Below are positions 15,778-23,479 of a stretch of 64,000 nt of DNA, in pieces. The DNA is from Sabulibacter ruber (GTDB taxonomy: Bacteria > Bacteroidota > Bacteroidia > Cytophagales > Hymenobacteraceae): the NCBI RefSeq assembly GCF_017355955.1, contig NZ_JAFFID010000005.1:62001-126000 (forward strand), given 5' to 3'. The first letter of the stretch is position 1; the number at the start of each line of letters is the position of its first letter. Below the pieces are notes generated by a model that saw only the letters and a program-made list of their open reading frames with translations, made no database searches and was not told where the DNA came from. The position numbers and the translations under genes are program-made.

Positions 15778-17150
15778 TAAGGCAAGCGAAAAAGTATCCG
15801 TTTACCCAGGAGTTGGAGCAGTATGAATCTTTTCGGCTGGTAGGCAAGCCGCGGCTGGGCAAAAGCGTGGCGTATTGGTGCGTGGGGCTGTTCAGTCTCC
15901 TGTTTCTGGCCTCCTGGCTACCTTGGACCCAGAATATCCGCTCGGCGGGCAGCGTCACCACGTTGCAGCCCCAGGACCGGCCGCAAACGGTGCATAGTAC
16001 CATTGCTGGTCGTATTGAGCAGTGGCGGGTGCAGGAAGGGCAGAAAGTCAAAAAAGGCGATACCCTGGTGCTGCTCTCGGAGATAAAGGAGAAGTATTTT
16101 GATCCCCAGCTGTTGCCGCGCATGCAGGAGCAATTGCAGGCTAAGGAAGGAAGCCTGCAGGCCACCCAGGCCAAAGCCGAGGCGCTCACCCAGCAGATTG
16201 CCGCCTTACAGGAAGGGCTTCAGTTCAGTTTGCAAAAAGCCCGGAACAAGGCCCGCCAGGCGTATCTGAAAGTCCAGAGCGACAGTGCTGATCTGGTGGC
16301 TATCAAAGCCGAGTATGAGGTGGCTCAGGCGCAGTTCGGCCGGCAGGAGAAACTGTATGCCCAAGGCCTGAAATCCCTGACCGAGCTGGAAACTCGTAGG
16401 CTGAAATTCCAGGAAGTCCGGGCCAAGCTGCAGAGCACCCAGAACAAACTAAGCATCAGCCGCAACGACCAACAGAACGCCCGCCTGGAACTAGCCTCAT
16501 TGCAGGCCGAGTACCAGGACAAAATCTCCAAAGCCCAGTCTGACCTGAACGCCACCCTGGCCTACGTCAATGACACCAAAGGTGAGATCTCTAAGGTGAA
16601 GAATGAGTACGCCAACACCCAGATACGGAACTCCTTTTACCAGATCACGGCCCCGCAGGACGGGTACGTAGTGCGGGCGCTTAAATCTGGGTTAGGGGAG
16701 ACCATCAAAGAAGGGGAGGCGGTGTGCAGCATCATGCCCGCCAATCCGCAGCTGGCTGTGCAGCTCTACGTGCACCCCATGGATATTCCGCTGTTGGACG
16801 TGGGCCGACCGGTGCGGCTCCAGTTTGAGGGATGGCCGGCCTTGGTTTTCTCGGGCTGGCCCAACGTCGGATTCGGGACGTTTGGCGGAAAAGTGGCCGT
16901 CATCGATAACATTGACAGCCAGGGCAAATACCGGGTGCTGGTGGTGCCCGAGAACGCGGAGACTCCCTGGCCAGAGGCTATCCGGATTGGGTCCGGGGCT
17001 TACGGGTGGGCCATGCTCAATGATGTGCCCATCTGGTATGAGTTGTGGCGCCAGTTGAATGCTTTCCCGCCAGATTTTGTGGGAGCCGTGGACGGAGCGC
17101 AAAAGGGCAGCAATAAAGAGACAACACCAAAGGCAGAAGACAAGAAATGA
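15774..17150 (+). CDS. HlyD-family membrane-fusion (periplasmic adaptor) protein
   Basis: A 458-residue adaptor linking an inner-membrane exporter to an outer-membrane channel. It has a short cytoplasmic N terminus, one TM (about 33-51, AYWCVGLFSLLFLASWL), a first lipoyl half (GRIEQWRVQEGQKVKKGDTL), a long coiled-coil hairpin rich in Q/E/K (about 115-285), a second lipoyl half (ITAPQDGYVVRALKSGLGE) and a beta-barrel (LYVHPMDIPLLDVGRPVRL). This type belongs to type I secretion or HlyD-like efflux rather than RND pumps. It overlaps ABC and TolC genes by 4 bp each (ATGA), so translation is probably coupled. Confidence 0.9.
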   Translation: MIRQAKKYPFTQELEQYESFRLVGKPRLGKSVAYWCVGLFSLLFLASWLPWTQNIRSAGSVTTLQPQDRPQTVHSTIAGRIEQWRVQEGQKVKKGDTLVLLSEIKEKYFDPQLLPRMQEQLQAKEGSLQATQAKAEALTQQIAALQEGLQFSLQKARNKARQAYLKVQSDSADLVAIKAEYEVAQAQFGRQEKLYAQGLKSLTELETRRLKFQEVRAKLQSTQNKLSISRNDQQNARLELASLQAEYQDKISKAQSDLNATLAYVNDTKGEISKVKNEYANTQIRNSFYQITAPQDGYVVRALKSGLGETIKEGEAVCSIMPANPQLAVQLYVHPMDIPLLDVGRPVRLQFEGWPALVFSGWPNVGFGTFGGKVAVIDNIDSQGKYRVLVVPENAETPWPEAIRIGSGAYGWAMLNDVPIWYELWRQLNAFPPDFVGAVDGAQKGSNKETTPKAEDKK

Positions 17151-18598
17151 AAGCGAAACTCGTCCTTCTCGTTTTTCTGATGGGGTGCCCGGCGGTATTT
17201 TCCCAGGCCGCAGCCCAAGAGGCTGACAGCACGGCCGTATTCACCATCCGAGATCTCATGGAGCAGCTGGTGGTGCACCATCCCGTGGCCCGTCAGGCGC
17301 AGCAGCTAACCGAGCAGACCCGGCAGGAAGTCCGCATGGCCCGTGGCGTTTTTGACCCGGTTTTGGCGTCTAAGTACTATAACAAGGAACTGAGCGGCAA
17401 GAACTACTTCACCCTCTGGGACAACGTGCTCAAGGTTCCGCTTTGGGTAGGGGAACTGAAAGCCGGGTATGAGCGCAACAGCGGCGTCAATGTCAACGGA
17501 GAGAACATCACACCTCCCTCGGGGCTGAGCTATTTTGGGGTTTCGGTACCGCTGGGGCAAGGCCTGTTGATTGATGAGCGGCGGGCCATGCTTCTGCAGG
17601 CCAGGCAGGCGCAGGACCTCGCCGAGGCCGATCGGGTGAAAATGATCAACAAATTACTTTTGGAAGCCGCCAAAGCCTACTGGGACTGGGCCGCTACTTA
17701 TGAGCGTTGGCAACTGCTGGAGCAAGGCTTTCAACTGGCCCAGGTACGGTTGCAGGCGGTGAAGGAGCGGGTAATTCAGGGCGATCTGGCTGCTATAGAT
17801 TCAGTGGAGGCCCAGATTGAGGTTCAGAACCGACTGGCTTTGTTGCAGCAGGCCAGAACAGAATACCAGAACGCGGCCCTAGTGGTCTCCAATTTCCTGT
17901 GGGGCGAAAACGCTACGCCCCTGGAGATACCAGAGAATGTCAGGCCTTCTTTGCGGGGCTCCGAAACCGAGCCTCTGGCTTCTGATGCCCTGTCTGAATT
18001 ATTGGCAACGGCCCGGGAGCAGCACCCCGAGGTTCAGAAACTGGAGATCAAAACCAGGCAACTGGAAGTGGAACGCAGGTTCACCCAAAACAAGCTTCTG
18101 CCTAAGCTCAACCTGGAATATAACCTCATAGGGCCAGGAAATTCTTTAAGCGGCCAGTGGCTGGAGGGAGGTTATGCCTCCAATAATTTCAAGGTGGGAG
18201 CCAGTTTCAGTGTGCCGATCTTTTTGAGGCAGGAGCGGGGAAAGCTGCAGGTAACGCGCCTGAAACTGAATGCCACCCACCTGGAACTACAGCAAACCAC
18301 CCGTGAGAACCTGAACCTGGTACAGGCGGCCTACAATGAACGGCAGATGCTGGAAGACCAGATCAGCTTGCAGGAGCAGATCATTGCCAACAGCACCCTC
18401 ATGCGGAACGGCGAGCAGCAACGCTTTGAAAACGGCGAAAGCTCTCTCTTCCTGATCAACACCCGCGAATCGAACCTGATTAGCCAGCAAATCAAACTCT
18501 ACGAACTGAAAGCGAAGTACGGCAAAGCCAAATACTACCTGCAGTGGACCGCCGGCAACCTGAGCAGCACCCTGAACCAGTCAGCCAGTTCTAGGTAG
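17147..18598 (+). CDS. TolC-family outer-membrane efflux protein
   Basis: A 483-residue outer-membrane channel protein: signal peptide MKAKLVLLVFLMGCPAVFSQ (cleavage near AAAQ), then the two helical OEP repeats, with the hallmark long helices AQQLTEQTRQEVRMARGVFD, LLLEAAKAYWDWAATYERWQ and LTQ-like ENLNLVQAAYNERQMLEDQI. It completes the tripartite TetR-ABC-HlyD-TolC unit and overlaps hlyD by 4 bp. No secreted substrate (RTX protein, bacteriocin) is encoded beside it, so the cargo is unknown; small-molecule or peptide export is possible. Confidence 0.9.
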   Translation: MKAKLVLLVFLMGCPAVFSQAAAQEADSTAVFTIRDLMEQLVVHHPVARQAQQLTEQTRQEVRMARGVFDPVLASKYYNKELSGKNYFTLWDNVLKVPLWVGELKAGYERNSGVNVNGENITPPSGLSYFGVSVPLGQGLLIDERRAMLLQARQAQDLAEADRVKMINKLLLEAAKAYWDWAATYERWQLLEQGFQLAQVRLQAVKERVIQGDLAAIDSVEAQIEVQNRLALLQQARTEYQNAALVVSNFLWGENATPLEIPENVRPSLRGSETEPLASDALSELLATAREQHPEVQKLEIKTRQLEVERRFTQNKLLPKLNLEYNLIGPGNSLSGQWLEGGYASNNFKVGASFSVPIFLRQERGKLQVTRLKLNATHLELQQTTRENLNLVQAAYNERQMLEDQISLQEQIIANSTLMRNGEQQRFENGESSLFLINTRESNLISQQIKLYELKAKYGKAKYYLQWTAGNLSSTLNQSASSR

Positions 18599-18680
18599 GG
18601 GCTCTCAAACGAGGTAGGTTTTGAGAGCAGTCTTGCAGACGTCAGGGAAGTACTACGCCTGCAACCGAGCCTAATAACAA

Positions 18681-18715
18681 TTTAAGGCTCTTTTACCGAA
18701 AACAGCTTAAAAACG
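18681..18715. repeat. Palindromic element (weak copy)
   Basis: TTTAAGGCTCTTTTACCG then AAAACAGCTTAAAAACGG is a degenerate copy between the converging tolC and corA genes. The rest of the 237-bp spacer 18599-18835 shows nothing else clear. Confidence 0.5.
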
Positions 18716-18835
18716 GCTTCTGCCTGTTCTCTTCTTGCAGAACAGAAGCTATCTCTGCTTAGTGAATCCCGCAGAAGCAAAGGTTTGTCGCCCAAAGAGA
18801 ATCAGTCCGTCATCTAAAAAGTTGTTTTTAGAAAA

Positions 18836-19960
18836 TTAGTCTTTCGTGAGCCAGCCTTTTCGGTAGAAGTAGTACACCATGCCAATCACCACCAAAGCCA
18901 TGAAGCCTAACAGAGTGACATACCCATAAGGTTGGTAGAGTTCCGGCATGTTCAATGGGTTGATGCCGCCCTCAGGGTCTTCCCGGGAGAAGTTCATGCC
19001 GTACACCCCCACAATAAAGCTCAAGGGAATGAAAATAGTGGAGATCATGGTGAGTACCTTCATGACCTCGTTCATGCGGTTGCTCACGTTGGAGAGGTAA
19101 AGATCGGTGAGGCTGCTGGTGGTCTCGCGGTAGTTGTCTACCAGGTCCATCAGCTGCACGCAGTGGTCATAGATGTCCTTGAAATACAGTTTGAGTTCAT
19201 GCGGCACCATCTGGTCATCCATGCGCAGGATCTCGTTGATTTTATCGCGCTCAGGCCAGACAATGCGCCGGATTTTTACCACTTCGCGCTTTAGGTCCAA
19301 AATCTGGCTGAGCAGCTCTTTGTTCGGGTTCCTGAAAAGGCAATCTTCCAGATCCTCGGCGTACTCGCCCATTTGGGCCATGGCAGGGAAATAGTTGTCC
19401 AGGACCACATCCAGGATGGCGTAGGCCAGGTACATGACCGGTTTCCGGCGGATGGCGCCCTTGCCGCCTTTGATCCGCTCCCGCAGAATATCCAGGCAAT
19501 CTTCATAATCGCTCTGGAAGGTAAGCACGTAGTTTTCGCCGGTGAAAAGCGAGAGCTGGTCGTCGTCAATCTTTTTGTCGGGGGTGAACGTGATCATGCG
19601 GGAGACGATGAACATGCGGTTGCGTTCTTCCTCTATCTTAGGCCGCTGGTAGTCATTCACCACGTCTTCCATCTGCAAGGGGTGGATCTGGAAATCTACC
19701 ATCATGCGCTCCAGCAATTCACGGTTGCCATAACCCCGCACATCAATCCAGTGCCGGGCCTCGGGAGCTTCGCGGTACGCTTCCATGAGTTCATCATAGT
19801 CTGAGAATTCCCGGGCCTCATACCACTCTTCATCAAAGGAAACCAGGAAAAGGCGGGGCACCAGCGCCTCCGGCGATATGTTAAGCGACCCGGGTTTTTG
19901 GCCAACGGTTCTTTCTAAAATGCTCTTGGTGGGCTGTTTGGAAGCTGGTATGGTCTGCAT
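18836..19960 (-). CDS. corA: CorA-type magnesium/cobalt transporter
   Basis: CorA is a pentameric inner-membrane channel for Mg2+ (also Co2+, Ni2+). The 374-residue protein has a large cytoplasmic N-terminal domain and two C-terminal TM segments; the selectivity motif GMN is in FIVGVYGMNFSREDPEGG at the end of the first TM, with LGFMALVVIGMVYYFYRKGW as the second. The ATG at 19960 is used. It is monocistronic between tolC (converging) and yigZ. A near -7 box (TACCTTTC, 19986-19993, minus strand) lies just upstream. Confidence 0.93.
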   Translation of the reverse strand: MQTIPASKQPTKSILERTVGQKPGSLNISPEALVPRLFLVSFDEEWYEAREFSDYDELMEAYREAPEARHWIDVRGYGNRELLERMMVDFQIHPLQMEDVVNDYQRPKIEEERNRMFIVSRMITFTPDKKIDDDQLSLFTGENYVLTFQSDYEDCLDILRERIKGGKGAIRRKPVMYLAYAILDVVLDNYFPAMAQMGEYAEDLEDCLFRNPNKELLSQILDLKREVVKIRRIVWPERDKINEILRMDDQMVPHELKLYFKDIYDHCVQLMDLVDNYRETTSSLTDLYLSNVSNRMNEVMKVLTMISTIFIPLSFIVGVYGMNFSREDPEGGINPLNMPELYQPYGYVTLLGFMALVVIGMVYYFYRKGWLTKD

Positions 19961-20037
19961 GGAGCTTTGAAAAACTAACTAATCTGAAAGGTACGTAAGT
20001 TGTTGCAATTACCTCTGAAAGGTAGCCTGATGGTTCG

Positions 20038-20080
20038 CCTGTTTTAGACCTGTTTTCTCTGAAAAAGGCCAAAAACAGAC
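20038..20080. repeat. Palindromic element
   Basis: TGTTTTAGACCTGTTTTCTC then TGAAAAAGGCCAAAAACAGA. It lies between corA and yigZ, downstream of yigZ, and upstream of corA. Confidence 0.65.
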
Positions 20081-20098
20081 GGGGCAACCTTATTACGG

Positions 20099-20686
20099 CT
20101 ACAGGATAGTTCCGTTTTTCTGAAGCAAGGCAGCGGCCTGCGGAGCCAGACTGGTGCGCACTTCCACGGTGAGCCGGCAGTCCAGCCCGAAGTCCTGCTG
20201 GCGCACGGGTAAGTCCAGGTCTTTGACCACTTTCATGATGTCATTCATCTGTTCGTAGGAGAACTGAACCGTCAGCAGCGTGGTTTCGTGGCGTTCAATA
20301 ATCTGGGCTTGGTCCAGGGCATCGGCGGTGGCGGTTTTGTACGCATGAATGAGGCCGCCCACGCCCAGCTTAATGCCGCCGAAGTACCTGATCACCACTA
20401 CCAGCACGTTGCTCAAGCCCATTGATTTGATCTGCCCCAGAATAGGATCGCCGGCCGAGTGGTTGGGCTCCCCGTCGTCATTGGCTCGGTAAATGGCCCG
20501 GGCCGCACCTAGCAAATACGCATAGCAATGGTGTCGCGCATCATAATACTCTTTCCGTAACCCGACCAGGATTTCCTTTATCTCTTCTTCAGAGCGCACC
20601 GGATAGGCCTTGGCGATGAACTTGCTGCCTTTCTCCTTGTACAGTCCCTCTACGGGCGCGGCGATGGTGCGGTAGGTATCCTCCAT
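20099..20686 (-). CDS. YigZ / IMPACT family protein
   Basis: A 195-residue protein of the UPF0029/IMPACT family with the family signature in GEPNHSAGDPILGQIKSMGL and VVVIRYFGGIKLGVGGLIHA, followed by a C-terminal ferredoxin-like domain (DUF1949). Bacterial members are small cytosolic proteins of unclear function, related to a eukaryotic regulator of Gcn2. The ATG at 20686 is preferred to an in-frame TTG at 20695, which lies inside the -7 box. Confidence 0.9.
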   Translation of the reverse strand: MEDTYRTIAAPVEGLYKEKGSKFIAKAYPVRSEEEIKEILVGLRKEYYDARHHCYAYLLGAARAIYRANDDGEPNHSAGDPILGQIKSMGLSNVLVVVIRYFGGIKLGVGGLIHAYKTATADALDQAQIIERHETTLLTVQFSYEQMNDIMKVVKDLDLPVRQQDFGLDCRLTVEVRTSLAPQAAALLQKNGTIL

Positions 20687-20692
20687 GGGCTG

Positions 20693-20700
20693 CAAAAGTA
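20693..20700 (-). promoter_or_regulatory. -7 box of yigZ; possible leaderless mRNA
   Basis: TACTTTTG on the minus strand is an exact consensus match and ends only 6 bp before the yigZ ATG, so transcription would start at or beside the start codon. Confidence 0.45.
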
Positions 20701-20728
20701 CGAAAGGTTTTACAATGGGTGTAACGGC

Positions 20729-20765
20729 CGTTTCAAGCCTCTTTCCCAGAAAACAGGCCTGAAAT
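20729..20765. repeat. Palindromic element in a divergent spacer
   Basis: CGTTTCAAGCCTCTTTCCCA then GAAAACAGGCCTGAAAT. It sits upstream of both yigZ and fdtA, so here it cannot be a terminator of either. Confidence 0.65.
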
Positions 20766-20845
20766 AACTTATGCGGCTCGGTTCATTATCGGTCTGGCTC
20801 GGGAAGACGGTATCCATTTCCGGGGCTTTGCGTAACTTCGCGGTA

Positions 20846-21262
20846 ATGAATTACACTGAGCCTTACCTCTTACCATTTCTAAGATTGTCTGATGCCTCTG
20901 GCACATTAATCTCCACCCAAGATGAGAAAGGGCTTCCTTTCCCGGCCAAGCGCATTTTCTGGGTCTTTGCCTCAAGCCAGGGAGATGAACGAGGCGGACA
21001 TGCGCACCGCACCACTGAGGAAGTACTAGTAGTTCTGCAAGGAACCGTAAAGGTGGTAACCGAGACTGCCCAAGAAAAGCAATGCTTTGAGTTAGGTGCC
21101 GCAAATCAGGGGCTTTACATTCCGCCGTTTTGCTGGATCACAGTCCATCCCTCTCCCGGAGCTATTCTGTGCTGCATAACCTCCACCGTTTTTGAGGAAG
21201 CCGATTATATTAGAGACTACGCCGAGTTCAGAGCTTTAACATCAGGTAGTTATCAGGAATAA
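20846..21262 (+). CDS. fdtA: Sugar 3,4-ketoisomerase, FdtA/QdtA-like cupin
   Basis: FdtA-type enzymes convert dTDP-4-keto-6-deoxyglucose to the 3-keto sugar, the first committed step towards dTDP-3-amino-3,6-dideoxyhexoses used in LPS or S-layer glycans. The 138-residue cupin has RIFWVFASSQGDERGGHAHR, whose His pair is the catalytic region, LVVLQGTVKVVTE, and YIPPFCWITVH. The ATG at 20846 is chosen by alignment; the frame is open to 20771. It opens a five-gene plus-strand cluster, and the FdtB-like aminotransferase two genes on supports the role. RmlA and RmlB, which make the substrate, are not in the window. Confidence 0.88.
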   Translation: MNYTEPYLLPFLRLSDASGTLISTQDEKGLPFPAKRIFWVFASSQGDERGGHAHRTTEEVLVVLQGTVKVVTETAQEKQCFELGAANQGLYIPPFCWITVHPSPGAILCCITSTVFEEADYIRDYAEFRALTSGSYQE

Positions 21263-21296
21263 CTTGATGTAAGATAATCTATGAATATAAGGTAGA

Positions 21297-22229
21297 ATGG
21301 AAGTTATAAGATACAGTGCAATTTTGGAACATGACTGGGATAGATTCGTGAGCTCAGCGAAGAATGGCCATTTCATGTTTCTGAGGCGGTATATGGAATA
21401 TCACTCTCATCGTTTCAAGGATGAATCTATTTTGTTTTATCACAAACAGAAATTGGTAGCCGTACTGCCCGCTCATTTGGAAGATGACATGCTTGCTACT
21501 CATAAAGGACTCACCTTTGGAGGAATTATATGCGATGAGGCAATGACATTTTCATTGATGCAAGAAGTGTTCAGAACTTTGCTGAGTTACCTTCAGAGTA
21601 AAAGAATTTTCAAAGTTCATTATAAAGTAATACCTGTTTGTTATCATCAGATTCCAGCTTGCGAGGATGTTGCGGTATTAACAAGACTAAGGGCAACGCT
21701 AGTAGAAAGAGATTTGGTGAGTGTAATTAACCTGGCTGCTCCTAAGATTGAATACTACAGGGGAGTTCGTTGGTCAATCCGGAAAGCACATAAACTGGGC
21801 CTGATTGTTCGGCATAGCGATGATTGGGAAAGCTTCATGAACATTATGAAAAATCTGCTTGAGGAAAGATATGGACTAAGCCCAGTGCATACTACTGAGG
21901 AGATTATCAAGCTTGCCAACCTGTTCCCAAGTAATATTTTGTTGTATGGAGTTTATAATGAGGATACACTATTGGGAGGAACCATCCTTTATGTTTCAGA
22001 TCAGGTTGTTCACGCCCAATACATGGGAATGGGTTCAGAAGGCAAGAGATTGAGAGCCCTTCCCTTTCTACTTGATACTCTATTTAAAAAGTACAGAGGT
22101 AAGAAGCAATATTTTAGTTTTGGTACATCCCAAGATGGAGACTATATCAATGAAAGTCTATATTATTTCAAAGAAAGCTTAGGAGCTAGGGCTATGCTGC
22201 AGGACCAATACTTACTTTCATTCAACTAA
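21297..22229 (+). CDS. GNAT/FemAB-like acyltransferase of the sugar cluster
   Basis: A 310-residue protein resembling GNAT/FemAB-type transferases: an N-terminal block with FLRRYMEYHSHRFKDESILF and LVAVLPAHLEDD, a C-terminal block with LLYGVYNEDTLLGGTILYV and YFSFGTSQDGDYINESLYYF. Lying between the ketoisomerase and aminotransferase, it is a natural candidate for acylating the new amino group of the 3-amino sugar, although many FdtC enzymes have a different (hexapeptide) fold. The gene is clearly more AT-rich than its neighbours, with AGA/ATA/TTA codons common, a hint of horizontal acquisition. Confidence 0.7.
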   Translation: MEVIRYSAILEHDWDRFVSSAKNGHFMFLRRYMEYHSHRFKDESILFYHKQKLVAVLPAHLEDDMLATHKGLTFGGIICDEAMTFSLMQEVFRTLLSYLQSKRIFKVHYKVIPVCYHQIPACEDVAVLTRLRATLVERDLVSVINLAAPKIEYYRGVRWSIRKAHKLGLIVRHSDDWESFMNIMKNLLEERYGLSPVHTTEEIIKLANLFPSNILLYGVYNEDTLLGGTILYVSDQVVHAQYMGMGSEGKRLRALPFLLDTLFKKYRGKKQYFSFGTSQDGDYINESLYYFKESLGARAMLQDQYLLSFN

Positions 22230-22244
22230 AATAGAAGTAAAGGT

Positions 22245-23354
22245 ATGCGCATTCCTTTTTTCCAATTCAGAGATTTTCCCGTAGGCCTTCATAGCCGAGT
22301 GGAGCAGGCGTTAATAGAGGAACTCCACAGAAATCAACTGATTTTAGGACCAACCGTTACAATGTTTGAGCAGGAGTTCAGCCGATTCTTGGGCGGTGGT
22401 GAGGTCATTGGGGTAGGAAATGGATACGATGCCTTGGTTTTGAGTCTGAAAAGCCTGGGAGTGGGACCAGGCGATGAAGTGATTGTTCCAGCCAATGGGT
22501 ACATTGCCACCATCAATGCGGTACAGCAACTTGGTGCCAAACCAGTGTTTGCAGAACCAGATCGGCAGTCCTTTAACCTCACAGCCGCTTCTGTTGCCCC
22601 AATGCTCACACGCAAAACCAAAGCAATTCTGCCTATTCATTTGTACGGGCAGAGTTGCGAGATGGAGGAACTGCTGCAGCTTTGCAAAGCGAACGGTATA
22701 GATCTGGTAGAGGATTTTGCCCAGGCGCAAGGGGCCTTGTACAAAGGAAACCTCGTGGGTACATTCGGGAAGATCAACGCTACCAGTTTCTACCCGACGA
22801 AGAACCTGGGCGCTGCCGGTGACGGAGGGGCAGTGGTCACCCAGGATGAAGAGTTAGCTCATTGGGTACGGCAGCACCACAATTACGGTCAGTCAAAGAG
22901 GTATGAGTACGCACAGGTAGGGGTGAACTCACGGTTAGATTCGCTGCAAGCTGCGGTGTTACGTGAAAAGCTTCAAAGTCTGCGGGAATTGAATACGGAG
23001 CGAAGAAGACTGGCCAAACGCTACCACCAAGCCTTGACAGAAATAGGTGATATTGCCGTTCCAACGGCCTCGTCCGCTAATATTGAGCACATTTATCACT
23101 TGTACGTAATCAGGACCCAGCGGCGCAATGAACTTAAACAATTATTAGCCCAGCAGCAGGTTCAAACTCTCATCCATTATCCAATTCCGCCCCATTATCA
23201 GAAGGCATACGAGCATCTTGGCTACAAAAAAGGCGATTTTCCCATCGCTGAGGAATTGGCTGAGACTTGCCTTAGTTTACCGCTTTTCCCCGGAATGACC
23301 GATTCAGAACAGGACTACGTTATTGAGCAAATCCAAAGGTTTTTCGCTTCCTGA
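22245..23354 (+). CDS. fdtB: DegT/DnrJ/EryC1 aminotransferase, FdtB-like
   Basis: A PLP-dependent sugar aminotransferase of 369 residues. The family motif GNGYDALVLSLKSLGVGPGD, VPANGYIATINAV, LVEDFAQAQGA and the PLP lysine in SFYPTKNLGAAGDGGAVVT are all present; it ends with a conserved segment HLYVIRTQRRNELKQLL. Together with the FdtA-like isomerase it should give a dTDP-3-amino-3,6-dideoxyhexose (Fuc3N or Qui3N; the sequence cannot separate them). The ATG follows the acyltransferase stop by 15 bp. Confidence 0.9.
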   Translation: MRIPFFQFRDFPVGLHSRVEQALIEELHRNQLILGPTVTMFEQEFSRFLGGGEVIGVGNGYDALVLSLKSLGVGPGDEVIVPANGYIATINAVQQLGAKPVFAEPDRQSFNLTAASVAPMLTRKTKAILPIHLYGQSCEMEELLQLCKANGIDLVEDFAQAQGALYKGNLVGTFGKINATSFYPTKNLGAAGDGGAVVTQDEELAHWVRQHHNYGQSKRYEYAQVGVNSRLDSLQAAVLREKLQSLRELNTERRRLAKRYHQALTEIGDIAVPTASSANIEHIYHLYVIRTQRRNELKQLLAQQQVQTLIHYPIPPHYQKAYEHLGYKKGDFPIAEELAETCLSLPLFPGMTDSEQDYVIEQIQRFFAS

Positions 23355-23370
23355 TGTGAAGGCACGAGCC

Positions 23371-23408
23371 CCGTTCCTGGGCCGTTTTTCTAAAATCAGC
23401 GGTAAACC
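23371..23408. repeat. Palindromic element inside the glycan cluster
   Basis: CCGTTCCTGGGCCGTTTTTC then TAAAATCAGCGGTAAACC, between fdtB and the flippase gene, i.e. within a presumed transcription unit. Confidence 0.6.
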
Positions 23409-23479
23409 AGATGCTGGAAGGTTCGCGTTGGTCAGGGGTGTACAGCCTGAATTGAAGTAATTTCTTTGTAGTTTGCGAA

